From: Auricularia sp. M13
Taxonomy: Eukaryota > Basidiomycota > Agaricomycetes > Auriculariales > Auriculariaceae
DNA length: 64,000 nt
Reading direction: 5' to 3'
Assembly (NCBI GenBank): GCA_037042915.1
Contig: CM073195.1
Coordinates: 1 to 64,000 of the forward strand
Part shown: positions 1 through 12,156 of the stretch, piece by piece
Layout: every line of letters begins with the position of its first letter
Numbering within the stretch: the stretch's first letter is position 1
The notes under the pieces: generated by a model
Told to the model about the DNA's origin: nothing
Databases searched by the model: none
What the model saw: the letters and a program-made list of their open reading frames with translations, nothing else
Position numbers and translations under genes: made by a program

Positions 1-52
1 GAGCGACCGCTGGGAGCATGTCCTTCTATGCGCGCGCTGACCATTTTTGTAG

Positions 53-2081
53 TCAACGACGCAGCCAAACGCCCTGCATGTATTCTCGGCGGCTACGCTC
101 GATCCTGTGCACGTCGTGCCCTCAGACCAGCTAGCGGCTACGTCACCAGTCTTCGCTCTCTCTGGCCGCCTGCTCGCGTTCGCCAGCCCGCAACCGCCCG
201 CCAGCCGCGGCGACCCTCCATCGCCCCTTTCGCTAGGAAGCACAGGGTCCAGCCCGGCAGCCAACATCGCGAGCATGGCGTGGCGCATGGGCGAGGGTGT
301 GTGGAGTGGCATCCGCGCGCTCGCAAGCCCTGCGCCTGTGCCGATGCCAATCCATCACGAACGCGGCTATTCTGAGCGTACCGGCGCAGGCGGTTTTGCC
401 AGCAAGAGCGCGCCTGCGTCCAGCGCGGTGTACGAGACGCTCCGTGCGCGCTGGGAGAGTGTCGCCGGACCCGGTTCGGGCTCCCCTCCGTCGCCCACTG
501 CGTCCACCACCCGACGCAGAACTTCGGACACGCTGTCTGACGGCGGTGCCTTTGGGGGCAGCGGCAGCGGCTTCGTGACCGTGCTCGACCTTACACGGCC
601 TACCGCAGCGGCCCTGTGCCAATGGGATGCAGCGCACCGGTCGATTGTTGACCTGTCGTTCAACACGGCGGGCACGATACTCTCCGTGGCACCTGCGGAT
701 GGTGGCGTTGTGCGCCTATTCAACGTCGCCAGGCAGCCCGTGCATATGTACGATTTGCGGCGGGGTTATTCTGCTGCTAGCGTGCGTGCGGTAAGCTGGA
801 CTAGCGATATGCGCTGGGTAGGCGTCGTAACGGGACGTGGGACTATTCGTGAGCGAACGGTCTTCTACCCACAGACATACTGACACCACTCAGATGTCTT
901 TCCGACCAACCCGTACGGCGGCAAACCGGACGAGCGTAGTCATATCCAAGGTGCGGTGCACAACGCCCGCGAACAGGTAAGCAATTGATTTGCTTACTTC
1001 TTCGACTTATTACTGACGGCCGCTCAAGCTTTCACATCCTACGGAGCTTCGCCCGCTCGTGCGCTTGCGCCCACCGCATCCCTCCCAGCATCAACAACAG
1101 CAGCAGACCCATCAGCAACACCACGCCGTCGCAGTTTGCGCGGCATTTCTACCCGCTCGCTCACAACTACCGCACCTCCTCCGCCCCAGCGCGGGCAGGG
1201 CAGTGCAAGACGTGCTGGTGTTTGAGCGTGCGCAAGGCACGCTTTCACTCAGCCGCGTCGAGATGGGTCTCGGAGGGGAGGGCAGCGAGGCTGTCGTAGC
1301 GACATGGCGGCTTGGCCGTGGGCACGAGTGGGGCGAAGTGCGCGAGGTGTTCCCGTGCGCGCTACCGTCTCCGCCGTCCGCACCTACCGGAAAGTCAGTA
1401 TCCAGTCTAGTCTCCTCTGCTCACAAGTCTGACCGAGCCATTAGCTGGCTAGCTCAAGCGGAACTCTCGACGTGCGTTGCCACCGCGTCCAGCAGCATCT
1501 ACCGCGCGCACCAGTTCGGGTTCACTGCGCTGAGGGACGATTTCCACGCGCTCATACGGCGCGGACAGCTGGAGCTGCCGTGTGCGAGGCTGGAGGTGCG
1601 ACGTGCGCCGCCGCTCGGGCGGAAGTATCGTGATGAGGAGGAGGACGGGTTCGGCGACGGGAGGTGGGCTGTGGACGAGGCAATGCGCTCGCACCTGGAA
1701 CTCGACCTGAGCGGCGCGGCGCCCGTGCTGCCCATGCTCCCCAACGGCGGAGTCCGCGGCAACCAAGGAGTGGGCGGCGTCCTCGGCGAGGGCCTTGGCC
1801 GCATCCGGCGTGAGGTGCGCAAGATGCGCTCACCGCGGCTCGCGCCAGCGCGCACCGGCAGCGACGACGACCTAAGCGCGTCTGCGTCCGCGAGCTTAAG
1901 CACGCCGAGCACGCGTGCGGCGGAACTCGTACCGTTTGGTGAGGAGGAGGGCTGGGAGCCGCAGGATGCGCGGGCTGTCGAGGAGGCCGAGATGTTCGAC
2001 GAGATTTGCCCAGCCGGGATTATGGATGAGGAGTTGGCCGCGCTCGAGAGCCTCAAGGGGAAGAAGAGCCGGGCTGAGTGA
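53..2081 (+). CDS. BCAS3-like WD40/PROPPIN-type protein, 5' partial
   Basis: Three exons are visible: <53-848, 894-976 and 1029-2081, with introns 849-893 and 977-1028, and the frame continues across both. The first exon opens after a pyrimidine-rich TTTTTGTAG acceptor, so the true start lies left of the window. The visible part is about 643 aa. A propeller blade is clear (FVTVLDL, then VDLSFNTAGTILSVAPADGG), followed by DLRRGYSAASV and, across the first intron, GRGTIHVFPTNPYGG. These are hallmark stretches of the BCAS3 family. Further on come QDVLVFERAQGTLSLSRVE and the conserved C-terminal block around SSIYRAHQFGFTALRDDF. BCAS3 proteins are beta-propellers related to Atg18/WIPI and bind phosphoinositide-rich phagophore membranes in other organisms; a similar role here is inferred. 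A Q/H-rich stretch (HPSQHQQQQQTHQQHH) is a local expansion. The gene converges with SAC3. Confidence 0.85.
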
Positions 2082-2688
2082 TCCGCGATGTCGACATCGA
2101 CCGACGTGTAATACCACAAGTGTATACTGCCACGCTCGTTTTGCTATCCACTTTGGCTTTGAGTTGCCACACGGTATCACACATGAGAATATACACCAAC
2201 AAACACAGTCAAGCCAGTCTTCGTTGCACGACAGATCCGAAGGAGACGAAGGCAGATACAGACCTACAAATACTACACAAGATCAAAAGCAAGGGAAATC
2301 CAAGTAAGCTGGACACAGAGCAGCAGGCAACATGCGTGACTAGTGATACAAAGCAACACCCAGCAGATTCGACGATGGTGATCAAAGCACGAAAGCGTGT
2401 TTACGATAATAGACGGGATGCGAAGATTTCATGCTTCGGCAAACGTGTCTTCACCGCGCAGCGACGCGCGCATCTTGTCCATCATGGCGCGCAAGCGCGC
2501 ACCACGTTTCGTAGATGATATACTCGTTCCCGACATGAGTGAATTGTCAGACCGCGTTGGGGAGGGTGTTGTCTCATTCGTGTGCCCATTCCCAGTCTTG
2601 ACCCGTTTGGTGCCGCCATGCACGTAGCCGTTAATGACACTATCCACACCTCGTCAGATTATGTGGCCTGTCGTCTTGAGCATTCTAC
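2082..2688. other. Convergent intergenic region
   Basis: About 600 bp lie between the stop codons of the BCAS3-like gene (+) and SAC3 (-). It should hold the two 3' UTRs. I see no further gene, repeat or RNA gene in it; short open frames here lack coding character. Confidence 0.6.
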
Positions 2689-5600
2689 TCACAAGTTCGC
2701 GTCGTCTTCCCACTCAGTGTCCTCCATACTGCGCTTCTTCGCTGTTGTTGACAACGAGAGAGTCGCCGTTGCCGCGGCAGTGCCGTTTGCGTCGTGATAC
2801 GTCGGCGACTGTGATGGCGACGCGGGAGACGGCGGACTATAACGAATCAAGCCCTCGAGGCCAGCCAGCTGGTTTTGCAGCAGCGTGCGGAATTCGTCTG
2901 TGACCGAGTCCGCGGTCGCGCCCTTGGGAAGATATAGATGTTTTACCCTGCGTGTGGCGGTCGAGGCACGGAATGCGCTGGCAATGACTTGACTGAGCCG
3001 CTCAGGGAAGGCATAGATAGGGAAGTCTACGCCTGCTGCTGCTGCTTCTGCCAACTGCGTCTTCAGAAGTTGTGCATCAGCGTCTTCCGCCAGAGTGGGA
3101 TGGGAGAGGAAGTCGAGCGCGGCCTTGAAGGCTGATGGCGAGTCTGTCGCGATTTTCCAGTCCAATGTAGGGATGCGAGGGATCTGAGATACGCAGCTCG
3201 TGCCCGCAACGGTGCCCAGGTGGAACACTATCTCGTTGAGCATTGGCAAGAGCACCGTCATAACGGGGCCATAGAGCGACCAGTTGACTGCGTCTGAATG
3301 TTAGCAACGAGAAAGGTGATGGACATGGACTCTCACAGCCAGAAAAATCGGTACAAAGGCCCACCCACGAGTGAAGCATCACTTGCCAAGTCGAAAAAAA
3401 TGCACTCGCGTAATTGTCAATGGACACGCGTTGGACAAGAGAGCCAGTCAGGTCGAGTTTCAGCGACGAGACGGCACGTAAGAACTGCTTGTCCATATCT
3501 TGCGTGGCAGACAAAACCAACACACGAGCATCCGCGAGCGTGCCTGCATTGCCGAGTGAACGGATCTTGAACTTGTCAGGCGCACATTCCAATCTCGCAC
3601 ACATTGGCTTACAAGGTCCTTCAGCGAAGGCGCAACCTCAGACTCGGAGCCGGTAAACTTGACCAAGAGGAGTGAAATGGCGTAATGTCGTTGCTCAGGC
3701 AGGGCTTGCACGATCTGACGCAGGCGACGGCTGGAAATAAGTAAGCAATTGAAATGCACTCGGACGTTGGGCCTACCAGTCGGCATCTGAGTCCTGGCTG
3801 ACTTCGAGGACAAGAAGCCCAGGAGAATTCGGAGAGTTGAAGTATTCTTTGCTCGTATCATCATGCACTGTGATGCGATGAACGTCTGTGTCTCCAGCGT
3901 CGATTCCAAACTTGGTCTTCAACCAAGCGGACGATGCGCCATCGCTCGAAGATACGGAGAGCCAAACCTCCCAGAGCGGAATTGGGCCTACAAGACCTTG
4001 AATGCAGGAGAGGAACGATCCAGGTGCCCAGAGCCTGGCATGACGTGCGGATTCCTGATACGAAATTAGTCAAACCCGACGATCTGAGCACGTCGCTAAA
4101 TGGTATACCTCTTCCAGAGCTCGCGCGCGATCATCATCGGAAATGGGCGTAGAATTTTCCTCATGCGCGCAATGCGACGCTGAACCGGCGAGCCGCCCGC
4201 ACCCGCAACGAGGTCTTTGATGGTGCTCCTGAACTCCTCTCGCTTCTTCTGCAGTTGCTCGCGTTGCTCCAGAAGAAGCGCGATCTGGACTGCGCGGTCA
4301 GTCCACCGGTTCCACATCTTGCGTAGCATGCGTGCGCGGTTCCACTCCTCCGCGATAAGAGGCATCTCCAGGCGGCGCATCATTTCCTCTTGCATCTTCG
4401 CATTGAACGCGTCCGCCTCTGCCTGCCGGCGGGCAGTCTCTGCTGCGGCCGCCAGCGCCTCCTCAGCTCGACGCTGCAGCTCAGACTCCTGCTCCTCGGC
4501 GCGGCGACGTTCCTCGCGTTGCTGCAGCATGGCTTTAAGTTCTTGCTCGCGCAGTCGGTTTTTCTCCTTCTCGTCTTCCTGTCGCCGAATAAATTCGGCT
4601 CTCTGAGCGGCCGCCAGCTCCGCCCTCACATGAGCCTGGCGCACGGCCTCAGCCTCTGCTGCTGCAGCTTCGGCCTCCGCGGCTTCCTCCGCGGCCCGAG
4701 ATTCCTCGTCTGCGAGGGCAGCCTGAGCATCGTCCACACCGACTGCTTGAACCTCCGGATCGTCTCCGCCAGTCGGTTGCGAGGGGGAAAGCTTTGCCAG
4801 TAGAGAGCCGCTGGCAGGCCATGACGACGAAGAGGTCGCGAACAGTCCGGTTGGTGTTGGTGCAAACTAAGATAGGGTCAGCGTGCGCTTGAGACAAGTG
4901 AGATTGCGCGGTGCTGACGGAGTTGGATGCTTTCGTGCCCTTATCCGTCGCGGTGAAGCCGATGCCTGATATGGCCGACTTGTCTGTGCTGCTTGTTGGG
5001 TCCACTGCCCGTCCAGACGACGAGGTCGACGCCTGAATCGCAAAACCGCCGCTGAAAGCAGACGCTGCTGGGGCAGGCGGCCATTGCGCTGGCATGAATG
5101 CAGACGCGGCGGGGTTGAGCGTCGACTCCTTCTGCGACTGTCCGAATGGCCCCTTTCCAAATATGCTCGAGCTACCGAAAAACGTCGTGCTGCCGGAAGG
5201 AACCCCGAATGCGTTCGTGGATGTCGCAGTAGGCGGCATTGCTGAAGTGGGTGCAGTTGCGAATGCACTTGAAGCTGGCTGAAAAGCAGTGGCGGCGGTC
5301 TGCGACGCTGCAGGCAAGGGCGCGGCAGGCACGTGTTCCCTGAATGTGCTGGTCGAGTATGGCCGTTCAACTGGGCCAGGGCGAGATTTTGCCACATAAG
5401 CACCGGGAGCTGCACCAAGCGAGGCGTGGATTGGTATTCCAGACAAAACAGCCTGCGGTAAGGATGTCTGCTGGGCAGGCTCGTAGTAACCATCGATGAT
5501 GTCGACAACAGACGGGTCGGTCAAAGCGGGCTCCAACGGTGTCTTCGATGCTCGAATTTTGTCGAATGCTGTGGACGAATGTTAATGGAATTTAGGCGCG

Positions 5601-6718
5601 AAGCGTGACAGAATGGCTGACCCGCGTAGAATGCTTGGCGAGAATTTCGAAAAGCGATGAACTCGGCCTCGTGGGGGAAGACGTGTCCTGCTTTCTTGCC
5701 ATCGTCGTAAACCTCCAGAAGAGATTGCAAGGCTAGGGTAAATAATATAGTCAGCGAGTGCATGAACGGACTGAAGACCAAGCGTACATTTATCCAGTTG
5801 CTCTCTTTCGTGTTTGATGGAGAATTTCGCTTCTTCAAGGTGCGAAAAGCGGAACAAGCAGAGTGCATGGTAGCGGGCGATGCGTTCAAGGATCTCGGCC
5901 ACTTCAGGGCCATCTAGTCGCTGGATGACGAACTCGCGCCGGATGGCACGCGTGCGGTCCCATATAAACTCGTGCGTGGCCGCCAAGCCATGCTCGGCCA
6001 GTAGAGTGTGGAAGAGGTAGTCGAGGGTTTTCTGTTCGTGTTAAGGGGCTGGATGAGCACGTTGATATCGGCAGTCGCATTTCCTATCGCACCTGCAGCA
6101 CAGGCAGAGGGCGAAGGTCTGACGGCAGCGGTTCTGTGCCCTGCGTTGGCCGCTTGAATGCCTTGACTGCGCGTACGTGGTCAATGCGCCTGGGACGGGC
6201 GTTGGGGTCGATCTAGCGATGAATGAGCGGGCGGCGGTGACTGGTGGTGGCGAGTGCAAACTGACTGCCTCCCAGCGGTCGACGCTCTGCTGGTACTCGC
6301 GCTCGTGGCGCTCAAACTCCGGGCACATGTCCATGCATAGGCCGACGAGGGTGATGGCGTCTTCGAGACGGTAGGACTTGTACGAGTCTTGCATTAGGCC
6401 CTCGGCGATGAAGCGCTCCTTCTCGGCCTCGCGATGGTCCTTCATCTGAAACCGCGTTCAACCGCACACATGTGCCTGCTAGCAGGGACCACATACCTCG
6501 AGGTATCGGTTGCCCGCCATTCCGCGCATTTCCGCGTCTTGCGCGTGCGCGCTGGCGCTGGTGCTGCCATTCGGCTCCGGCGCGGCCTTCTCCTGATCGC
6601 TGTTCTCGTCGTTGTTGTTATTGCGTATCCGACGACCACCTGGCACGGCGGGCTTGCCACCGCGCCAATGTCCCTCGGGTATTGCGGCTGGGCGCGTGCG
6701 ACGTCCGCGGGATGACAT
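2689..6718 (-). CDS. SAC3: SAC3/GANP-family nuclear mRNA export factor
   Basis: Twelve exons on the minus strand give 1156 aa: 6718-6497, 6445-6266, 6212-6093, 6031-5788, 5732-5622, 5568-4919, 4866-4210, 4159-4109, 4054-3777, 3730-3613, 3571-3337, 3293-2689. All junctions keep frame. The SAC3/GANP/THP3 domain begins near residue 109 with GLCMDMCPEFERHEREYQ and continues through VKAFKRPTQGTEPLPSDLRP, FIWDRTRAIRREF and ARYHALCLFRFSH. A central Ser/Ala/Phe-rich stretch with FG-like dipeptides (FGVPSG, FFGSS, FGKGPFG) resembles nucleoporin-type FG repeats. A highly charged coiled coil follows (about 555-720), then a C-terminal segment with LWEVWLSVSSSDGASSAWL that recurs in fungal Sac3 proteins. 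Sac3 is the scaffold of TREX-2 and couples transcription to mRNA export at the nuclear pore. The intron 4209-4160 has an unusual GTTGCG donor and is inferred from frame. A copia element sits 205 bp upstream of the ATG. Confidence 0.9.
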
Positions 6719-6917
6719 GGTCTGGTACAAGGATCGCGGAAGCGGAGTCCCAATTCGCGGCGCCCAGGTCTTGGCGCGTACTCAGAGCCAAGCTCCTCCC
6801 CAGCAGGCCCAACGATCGCGTTATTGGGTGACTTCCCGTCGCCGTTTAGAACGACGTTTCTAGATCTAAACGTTTCTACAGTACATTTGCATCCGACCAT
6901 TCAGAACCCGTTTAGCC
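6719..6917. promoter_or_regulatory. SAC3 upstream region
   Basis: About 200 bp separate the SAC3 ATG (6718-6716) from the target-site repeat of the copia insertion. This is the only native 5' flank left next to the gene. It should hold the 5' UTR and core promoter. No clear TATA box is seen. Confidence 0.4.
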
Positions 6918-6922
6918 TTCTT

Positions 6923-7183
6923 TATTAGACGTGGTACACGTCGAGTGAGCCCCAGTCGTAGTGAGAAACACAGAAAGACTGTATATGCGAACCTATTAGA
7001 CGTGGTACATGTCGAGTGAGCTACATGCAAGTGAGCAAGGCGATACATGAGCGAATATAGACGGATACACACCCCCAGTCGTAGTGAGAAACACAGAAAG
7101 ACTGGGGGATCGGAGACCGAACGCGCCACCGGACATATGCGAGATCTAATCTAATCTACTGCGGTGCGCTTGCACATCTAATA
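6923..7183 (-). repeat. 3' LTR of the copia element
   Basis: 261 bp, nearly identical to 11896-12156. Two sub-repeats occur inside the LTR: one starts TATTAGACGTGGTACA and the other is CAGTCGTAGTGAGAAACA. Each appears twice per LTR. Confidence 0.95.
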
Positions 7184-7190
7184 CCCCCCC

Positions 7191-8588
7191 TCAAGCGGAA
7201 CGCAGGCCCAACCTATCGGTAAACGATTTGTGTTTGGCTGGTGATAGCGGTTTTGTGAAAATGTCCGCAAGCATGTCGTCTGTCGATTTGTACTCCACGG
7301 TAAAGTCGCGATTGGCGATGCGTTCGCGCAGCCAGAGCATTTGGATCATCATATGCTTCCAGTGGTTGTGGTGTTTCGTCTCGGTAGTCAATGCCATAGC
7401 ACTCTGGTTGTCCATGTTGAGCGGAATCGGACCATCGGAGAAGCCGAGCTCATGCAGAAGGTTGCCAATCCAGAGCGCTTCTTTCCCACCGTCTTTCCCA
7501 GCCTGGGTCTCAGCTTCAGTTGACGATAGGGCAATCGTCTTCTGCTTGCGAGAGCTCCATAAGATTAAGCAGTTGTGGAAAAAGAAAGCGTAGCCAGACG
7601 TGCTGCGTCGCGTGTCGGGACAGTTGCCCCAGTCTGCGTACGTAAAGCACTGAGCACCATGTCCGCTATGGAACTGGGACGTCTGAGCAGAGACCTGACC
7701 AATGAGTCCAACGCCAGTACCGTCAGGACAGTAGTGAAGACCCCAATCCCTCGTGCCGCGCAAGTACTGCAGAATGTGTTTGCCCGCCTCGAAATGCCAG
7801 GGCTTTGGATCAGCAGTAAACTGGGACACTTGGGCAAGCGCGAGCGAGATGTCAGGCCGTGAGACTATCGACAACCAAGTCAGGCTGCCGACTAGCTCTT
7901 TGAACGGTACGCGTTGCATGTGCGCGCGTTCTTCCGGCGTGAGTTCACGACCAGCAGACAAGTACTTCGACGGGACGCCAGGAGTAGTAACCGCGTGGCA
8001 GTTCTCCATGCCAAAAGCGCGCAAGACTTGGTCGGTGTACGCGGGCTGAGAAATCGTGAGCGAGCGTTTCGCGCGGTCGCGAGTTATCTTCATCCCAAGG
8101 AACCAGTGCGCCTCACCCAGATCCGTAATTGTGAACTGAGTCTCTAGCGCCTTAACGACCATATCAATTGCCTCAGATGTATTGTCCACAAGTAGCATGT
8201 CGTCAAAATGCACGGCAATGATGCACATGCGACCGTTCTCCGTGCGTTGGAAAACACACGGGTCATTGACGCAGCATGTGAAACCGAGGGAGATGAGAAC
8301 TTCCTTGAGCTTCTTGTACCAGCAACGTCCTGCTTGCTTGAGCCCATATAGAGCTTTCAGCAGCTTCAGGACGCTTTCGCCGGCCGAGTCGAAGCCTTTT
8401 GGTTGCCTCATGTAAATCTCCTCCTCGAGTTCCCCGTTCAAGAACGCTGTTTTGACGTCAATATGACGTGTCTCCCAGCCATTGAGTGCCGCTAGTGCGA
8501 GCAGAGCTCTGACTGACTCAGGACGGCACGTAGGCGCGCTCGTCTCGACAAAATCAAGACCGGGACGTTGGGTAAAACCCTTCGCCAC
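7191..8588 (-). pseudogene. copia reverse transcriptase and RNase H region
   Basis: Reverse transcriptase motifs include HIDVKTAFLNGELEEEIYM, an FDD catalytic box (VHFDDMLL) and the C-terminal RNase H with SSTEAE and LADIFTKPLSPAKH. This is the usual end of copia pol, just before the polypurine tract. Confidence 0.92.
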
Positions 8589-8621
8589 AAGACGCGCTTT
8601 GTACTGAATGGGATTCCCATC

Positions 8622-10166
8622 TTAGTCGTGCTTAAGGTTGTACACCCACCGACAGTCCACGATCTTGCGATCAGGTGGAACTTTGTCGAGCGGGATAACT
8701 TCCCAGACGCCATGTTCGTCCATTGACTGGATTTCCATGTCCATAGCTTTCAGCCATTGCCTAGCATATGGGGAATTGACAGCTTGCTCGTACGTAAACA
8801 GGATGCGATCAGGATATTCCCCAGTCGCATGGAGCGCATATAGGGAGTCACCGGTGAAAGCCGCCGTTGCAAGCATGCCACGAAGAGGGATCCCATCGTG
8901 CAGTGCCTCACCAACAATCTCAGAAACGAGATTCTCGACCTTGCGTTGCTTGTTAAGGCGTTCGCATAGGGCTTGAGACTCCTCTGTGGAGAGGCGCGGA
9001 CCGCTGACATGCTGAGCACGCTGTGTTTGTTTGTCCGTCGCCTCCCTAACCTTCCTCGCCGGGATCCGGACGCGACCAGAACGGCGCAGACCGTTGTCCT
9101 TAGGCTCGGGTAATGAGAGGGCGGGTGGAGTGGGCGGCATAACCGCCTTGTGGAGTTCAAACGGGCCAAGAGTACGGCTCGTAGGGTCCTCTTCTTTGGG
9201 CGTTACACCCTCCGAGGTACTGTCCGAATCAGAATCGGAGTCATCGTCTTGGGCACAGATAGCGTCAGGCGTAGGCTCTGGAACAACGAGGTCCGGATCA
9301 GTAGAGTGAATATTGGACGATAGACGATGGAGATCTTTCGACTCAATGAAGTAGATGTTGCGGGATTTGATTACGCTGCGCGTCGCAGGGTCCCAGCAGC
9401 GATACGATTTGCTGTGTTCGTAGTAACCAAGGAAGATGCACTTGATTGACTTGTCGTTGAGCTTCGGTTTGCGTTTCTTCGTGCCCTTGAGGACGTAGCA
9501 GGTGCACCCAAATTCGCGTATTCGAACGTATGTTGGTTTCTTGCCATGGAAGATTTCGTACGGAGTGCGGCCCTCGTGGTGTTTGCACGGTAGGCGGTTG
9601 GCCAAGTACGCGGCGGTGGACCAGGCTTCCGCCCAGAAGGTCTTTGGCAAGTTGGCAGCGCTAAGCATAGCACGCGCACGTCGCGCGATCGTCTGATGAG
9701 TGTGTTCGACAGGTCCAATCTGCGAGGAGGATTCCGGTGCGGTGGTCTCGTGGACGATTCCACGCCGTAGTAACATCTCGTGGTAGTCCTTTTCGAATTC
9801 GCCGCCGTTGTCAGTGCGTACGATCGCGATCTTTTCCTTCGCGATGGCCTCCAGCTCCGAGAAAGTCGTCTCATGTGCAGCTGCGACATCGTCCTTGTTG
9901 CGCAAGAAGTCGTAGACAACGTAGTCAGAGAACTCGTCGATTAAGCCAGCACCATAGAGTTTATGAGACAGAGATTCAGTATCCACAGGTCCAGTCAGGT
10001 CCACAATTACTTGTTCCAGCCTACGTGTCGCACGTGTCTCCGATTTGCGAGGGAATGGTTGTACTTTTCCTTTCGCTGTGAGACAGTGTTCACAAATAGG
10101 TGGAGCAGCGGATGACGAGACGTGCAGACCTGGTGTTACACCCGTGCCCCGGTCCGCGGACCCCAC
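8622..10166 (-). pseudogene. copia integrase region
   Basis: Contains the Cys pair of a zinc-binding segment (CEHCLTAKG) and the catalytic core with VIVDLTGPV, IVRTDNGGEFEKDYHEML and GPVEHTHQTIARRARAML. It then runs into the copia-type GYYEHSKSYRCWDP segment. Part of the element's pol; broken overall. Confidence 0.9.
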
Positions 10167-10830
10167 GTGCTCTCGGCATCACTCGGCGTCATTCTACGTC
10201 ACTCGGCCAACTCGGTCAACTCGGCCAAGCTCCCGAATACCTGGCTTATCTCCCCTCGTGCTCATATGCTCGGGATATGTTCTCCTCATCGTCCTCTACC
10301 TCTAGACCTCTCCCTCTCATCTCTAGCTTCTCTCCTTACTCGCATACATCCACCTGACTTGCCTTGTCTCTACTGTATCGATAGTGTTCATATCCGGTTC
10401 GCTCCACTCATCTTAGTCATTCGCCTCTCGTCATTCGTCCGATCCCCCAATACCTTACCCACTCGCTCTTACTCATCCTATCGGCCGATGACGAAGATCT
10501 CTATTGATCTGAGGCCCCCTCTCCTTCGTCTCTAGGATACACTCCGATTACATCGGATCACCTCCCCAGGTATAAAAGACCCTCGACTTTGTATCTAGCT
10601 CCCCAGTTACGAAATCGACATAGTCGTGCCCCTCGCACACTCTATCTCTCTCTCTCGACTTCGCCTCTGGGTTCTCCCCTCACCCGACTTACTCGTCTGA
10701 GTCCTCTGTTGCTCGTGGTCCCCTCGGTCGTGCTACTCGACGTAGCCGGTGTGCTCAATAACGCACCGAAGGCTCTAGTTGTTCGTTCGAGTGTTCTCTG
10801 CGCCCGGACGTTCGACTATCCTTGTAACCA
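10131..10830. mobile_element. LTR-like insertion nested in the copia element
   Basis: About 700 bp unlike the surrounding retrotransposon sit between its gag and integrase parts. The block starts TGGTGTTACA and ends TGTAACCA, giving short inverted TG/CA termini typical of LTRs. It is rich in CTC/TCG tracts, has a TATA-like GGTATAAAAG near 10570, and holds no convincing coding sequence. A solo LTR of a second element is the best reading. I cannot see a clean target-site duplication, so the ends are approximate. Confidence 0.5.
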
Positions 10831-10839
10831 AACCCCCAA

Positions 10840-11718
10840 GACACAGCAGGCTTAACATACCTCCGCCGTCTTCAAAACAATGCGGAAGGTCATGCGTAGC
10901 GCTGCGGCCAGATGCGACACACGGTGGGTTCGTGCAGCCTGTGCCTTTGTCCTTCTTATTGTTCGGCGTCGATGCTACGCGCGTTGCGACCAAAGCCTGA
11001 ATGTGTGCCTGTTCGCTGGCACGAGATGACCGAATATGTTCTTCGCTGATGAGGTCTTGAACGAGAGCTTTGTGCTGGTCGAAAGCATGCTTGTGTTGAA
11101 GCGTCCGGAGCGTGTCTTCCCAATCGGGTGGCGCGGAGATGATGAGCACCATGGAAATGAATTCCTCCAGCAGAAGTTGCCCAGCGGTTGCGTATGCGCG
11201 TTTCGCCTTCGTCAGAACCTCGTCGTGCCAGGTACTCCAAGACTTATCGGTTGGCTTTCGAGATGTGAGAAGCTCCTTGAAGAGCAGGACACGAGTAGCA
11301 GCAGAGTCGGTGCCGAAGCGAACAGTGAGGTCACGTAGCGCAGCCGCGGGGTCGTTCTTCGACGTCGCCTTGATAGCTTTCCGGCAGTCAGATGAGACGG
11401 TCATGCAGAGACCAGCGTAGCATATCATGCGGCGCGCCTGCTACTCGCCGTCGGTAGCAGGAACACCGGGTGCAGCGCGATATGTCTCCTTCTTGAAAGC
11501 CTCGCCAGCATCCTTTGCAGCTTTTTCGAGCTCTTGTTGCCTTTCTTCATGCGCGGTTTTGATCTGAGACGGCGCCCATTGGCACGGACCCTCGACGTAT
11601 AGCCAAAGCAAATCATTCGACACCAGCCATAGCTCGATATCTGCGCGCCAATCCGCGAACGTCGCGGGCCCGGTGAGTTTCTCACCAGCGTAGGCGGTCA
11701 GCTTGTAGCCAGAGGACA
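10840..11718 (-). pseudogene. copia gag region
   Basis: Begins with an ATG (MSSGYKLTAYAGEKLTG) shortly after the primer-binding site and contains the copia-type gag core (FADWRADIELWL, then TSRKPTDKSWSTWHDEV). A short Cys/His stretch near its end resembles a degenerate nucleic-acid-binding knuckle. Fossil gene of the element; broken. Confidence 0.8.
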
Positions 11719-11895
11719 TTGTGGGGAATGTGTGGCGGTGGCGGTGTGGGAGGGCGTGGCACCAAAGAACAAAGGGCCGGTCAAAGGAACGGACCGCGAG
11801 AACGATAACGACAGCGAGCAAGGAGTCTAGAGTGAATCGCGTGGGACTCAAGCGTCTGTACGTGCAGAGTTTACACGTGCGGATGGCTCATAACC

Positions 11896-12156
11896 TATTA
11901 GACGTGGTACACGTCGAGTGAGCCCCAGTCGTAGTGAGAAACACAGAAAGACTGTATATGCGAACCTATTAGACGTGGTACACGTCGAGTGAGCTACATG
12001 CAAGTGAGCAAGGCGATACATGAGCGAATATAGACGGATACGCACCCCCAGTCGTAGTGAGAAACACAGAAAGACTGGGGGATCGGAGACCGAACGTGCC
12101 ACCGGACATATGCGAGATCTAATCTAATCTACTGCGGTGCGCTTGCACATCTAATA
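11896..12156 (-). repeat. 5' LTR of the copia element
   Basis: 261 bp partner of 6923-7183, with the same terminal inverted heptamer TATTAGA/TCTAATA. The primer-binding site abuts its inner edge and the TTCTT duplication its outer edge. Confidence 0.95.

Larger units (their letters stand above)
6923..12156 (-). mobile_element. Ty1/copia LTR retrotransposon, broken
   Basis: A 5.2 kb element in minus orientation, bounded by 261-bp LTRs (6923-7183 and 11896-12156). The LTRs begin TATTAGA and end TCTAATA. A perfect 5-bp target-site duplication TTCTT flanks it (6918-6922 and 12157-12161). Domain order is gag, integrase, reverse transcriptase, RNase H, which defines Ty1/copia. Next to the 5' LTR the primer-binding site reads GGTTATGAGCC, matching the anticodon loop of initiator Met-tRNA, as in half-tRNA priming by copia relatives. 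A G-run polypurine tract abuts the 3' LTR. The LTRs differ at about three sites (about 1%), so insertion is fairly recent. The coding part is interrupted about three or four times and carries a nested insertion, so it is not expected to be active. Confidence 0.95.

Noticed and set aside
4217-4606. Ser/Arg-rich plus-strand open frame resembling an SR protein
   Set aside because: It is the complement of the Glu/Arg/Ala-rich coiled coil of SAC3.
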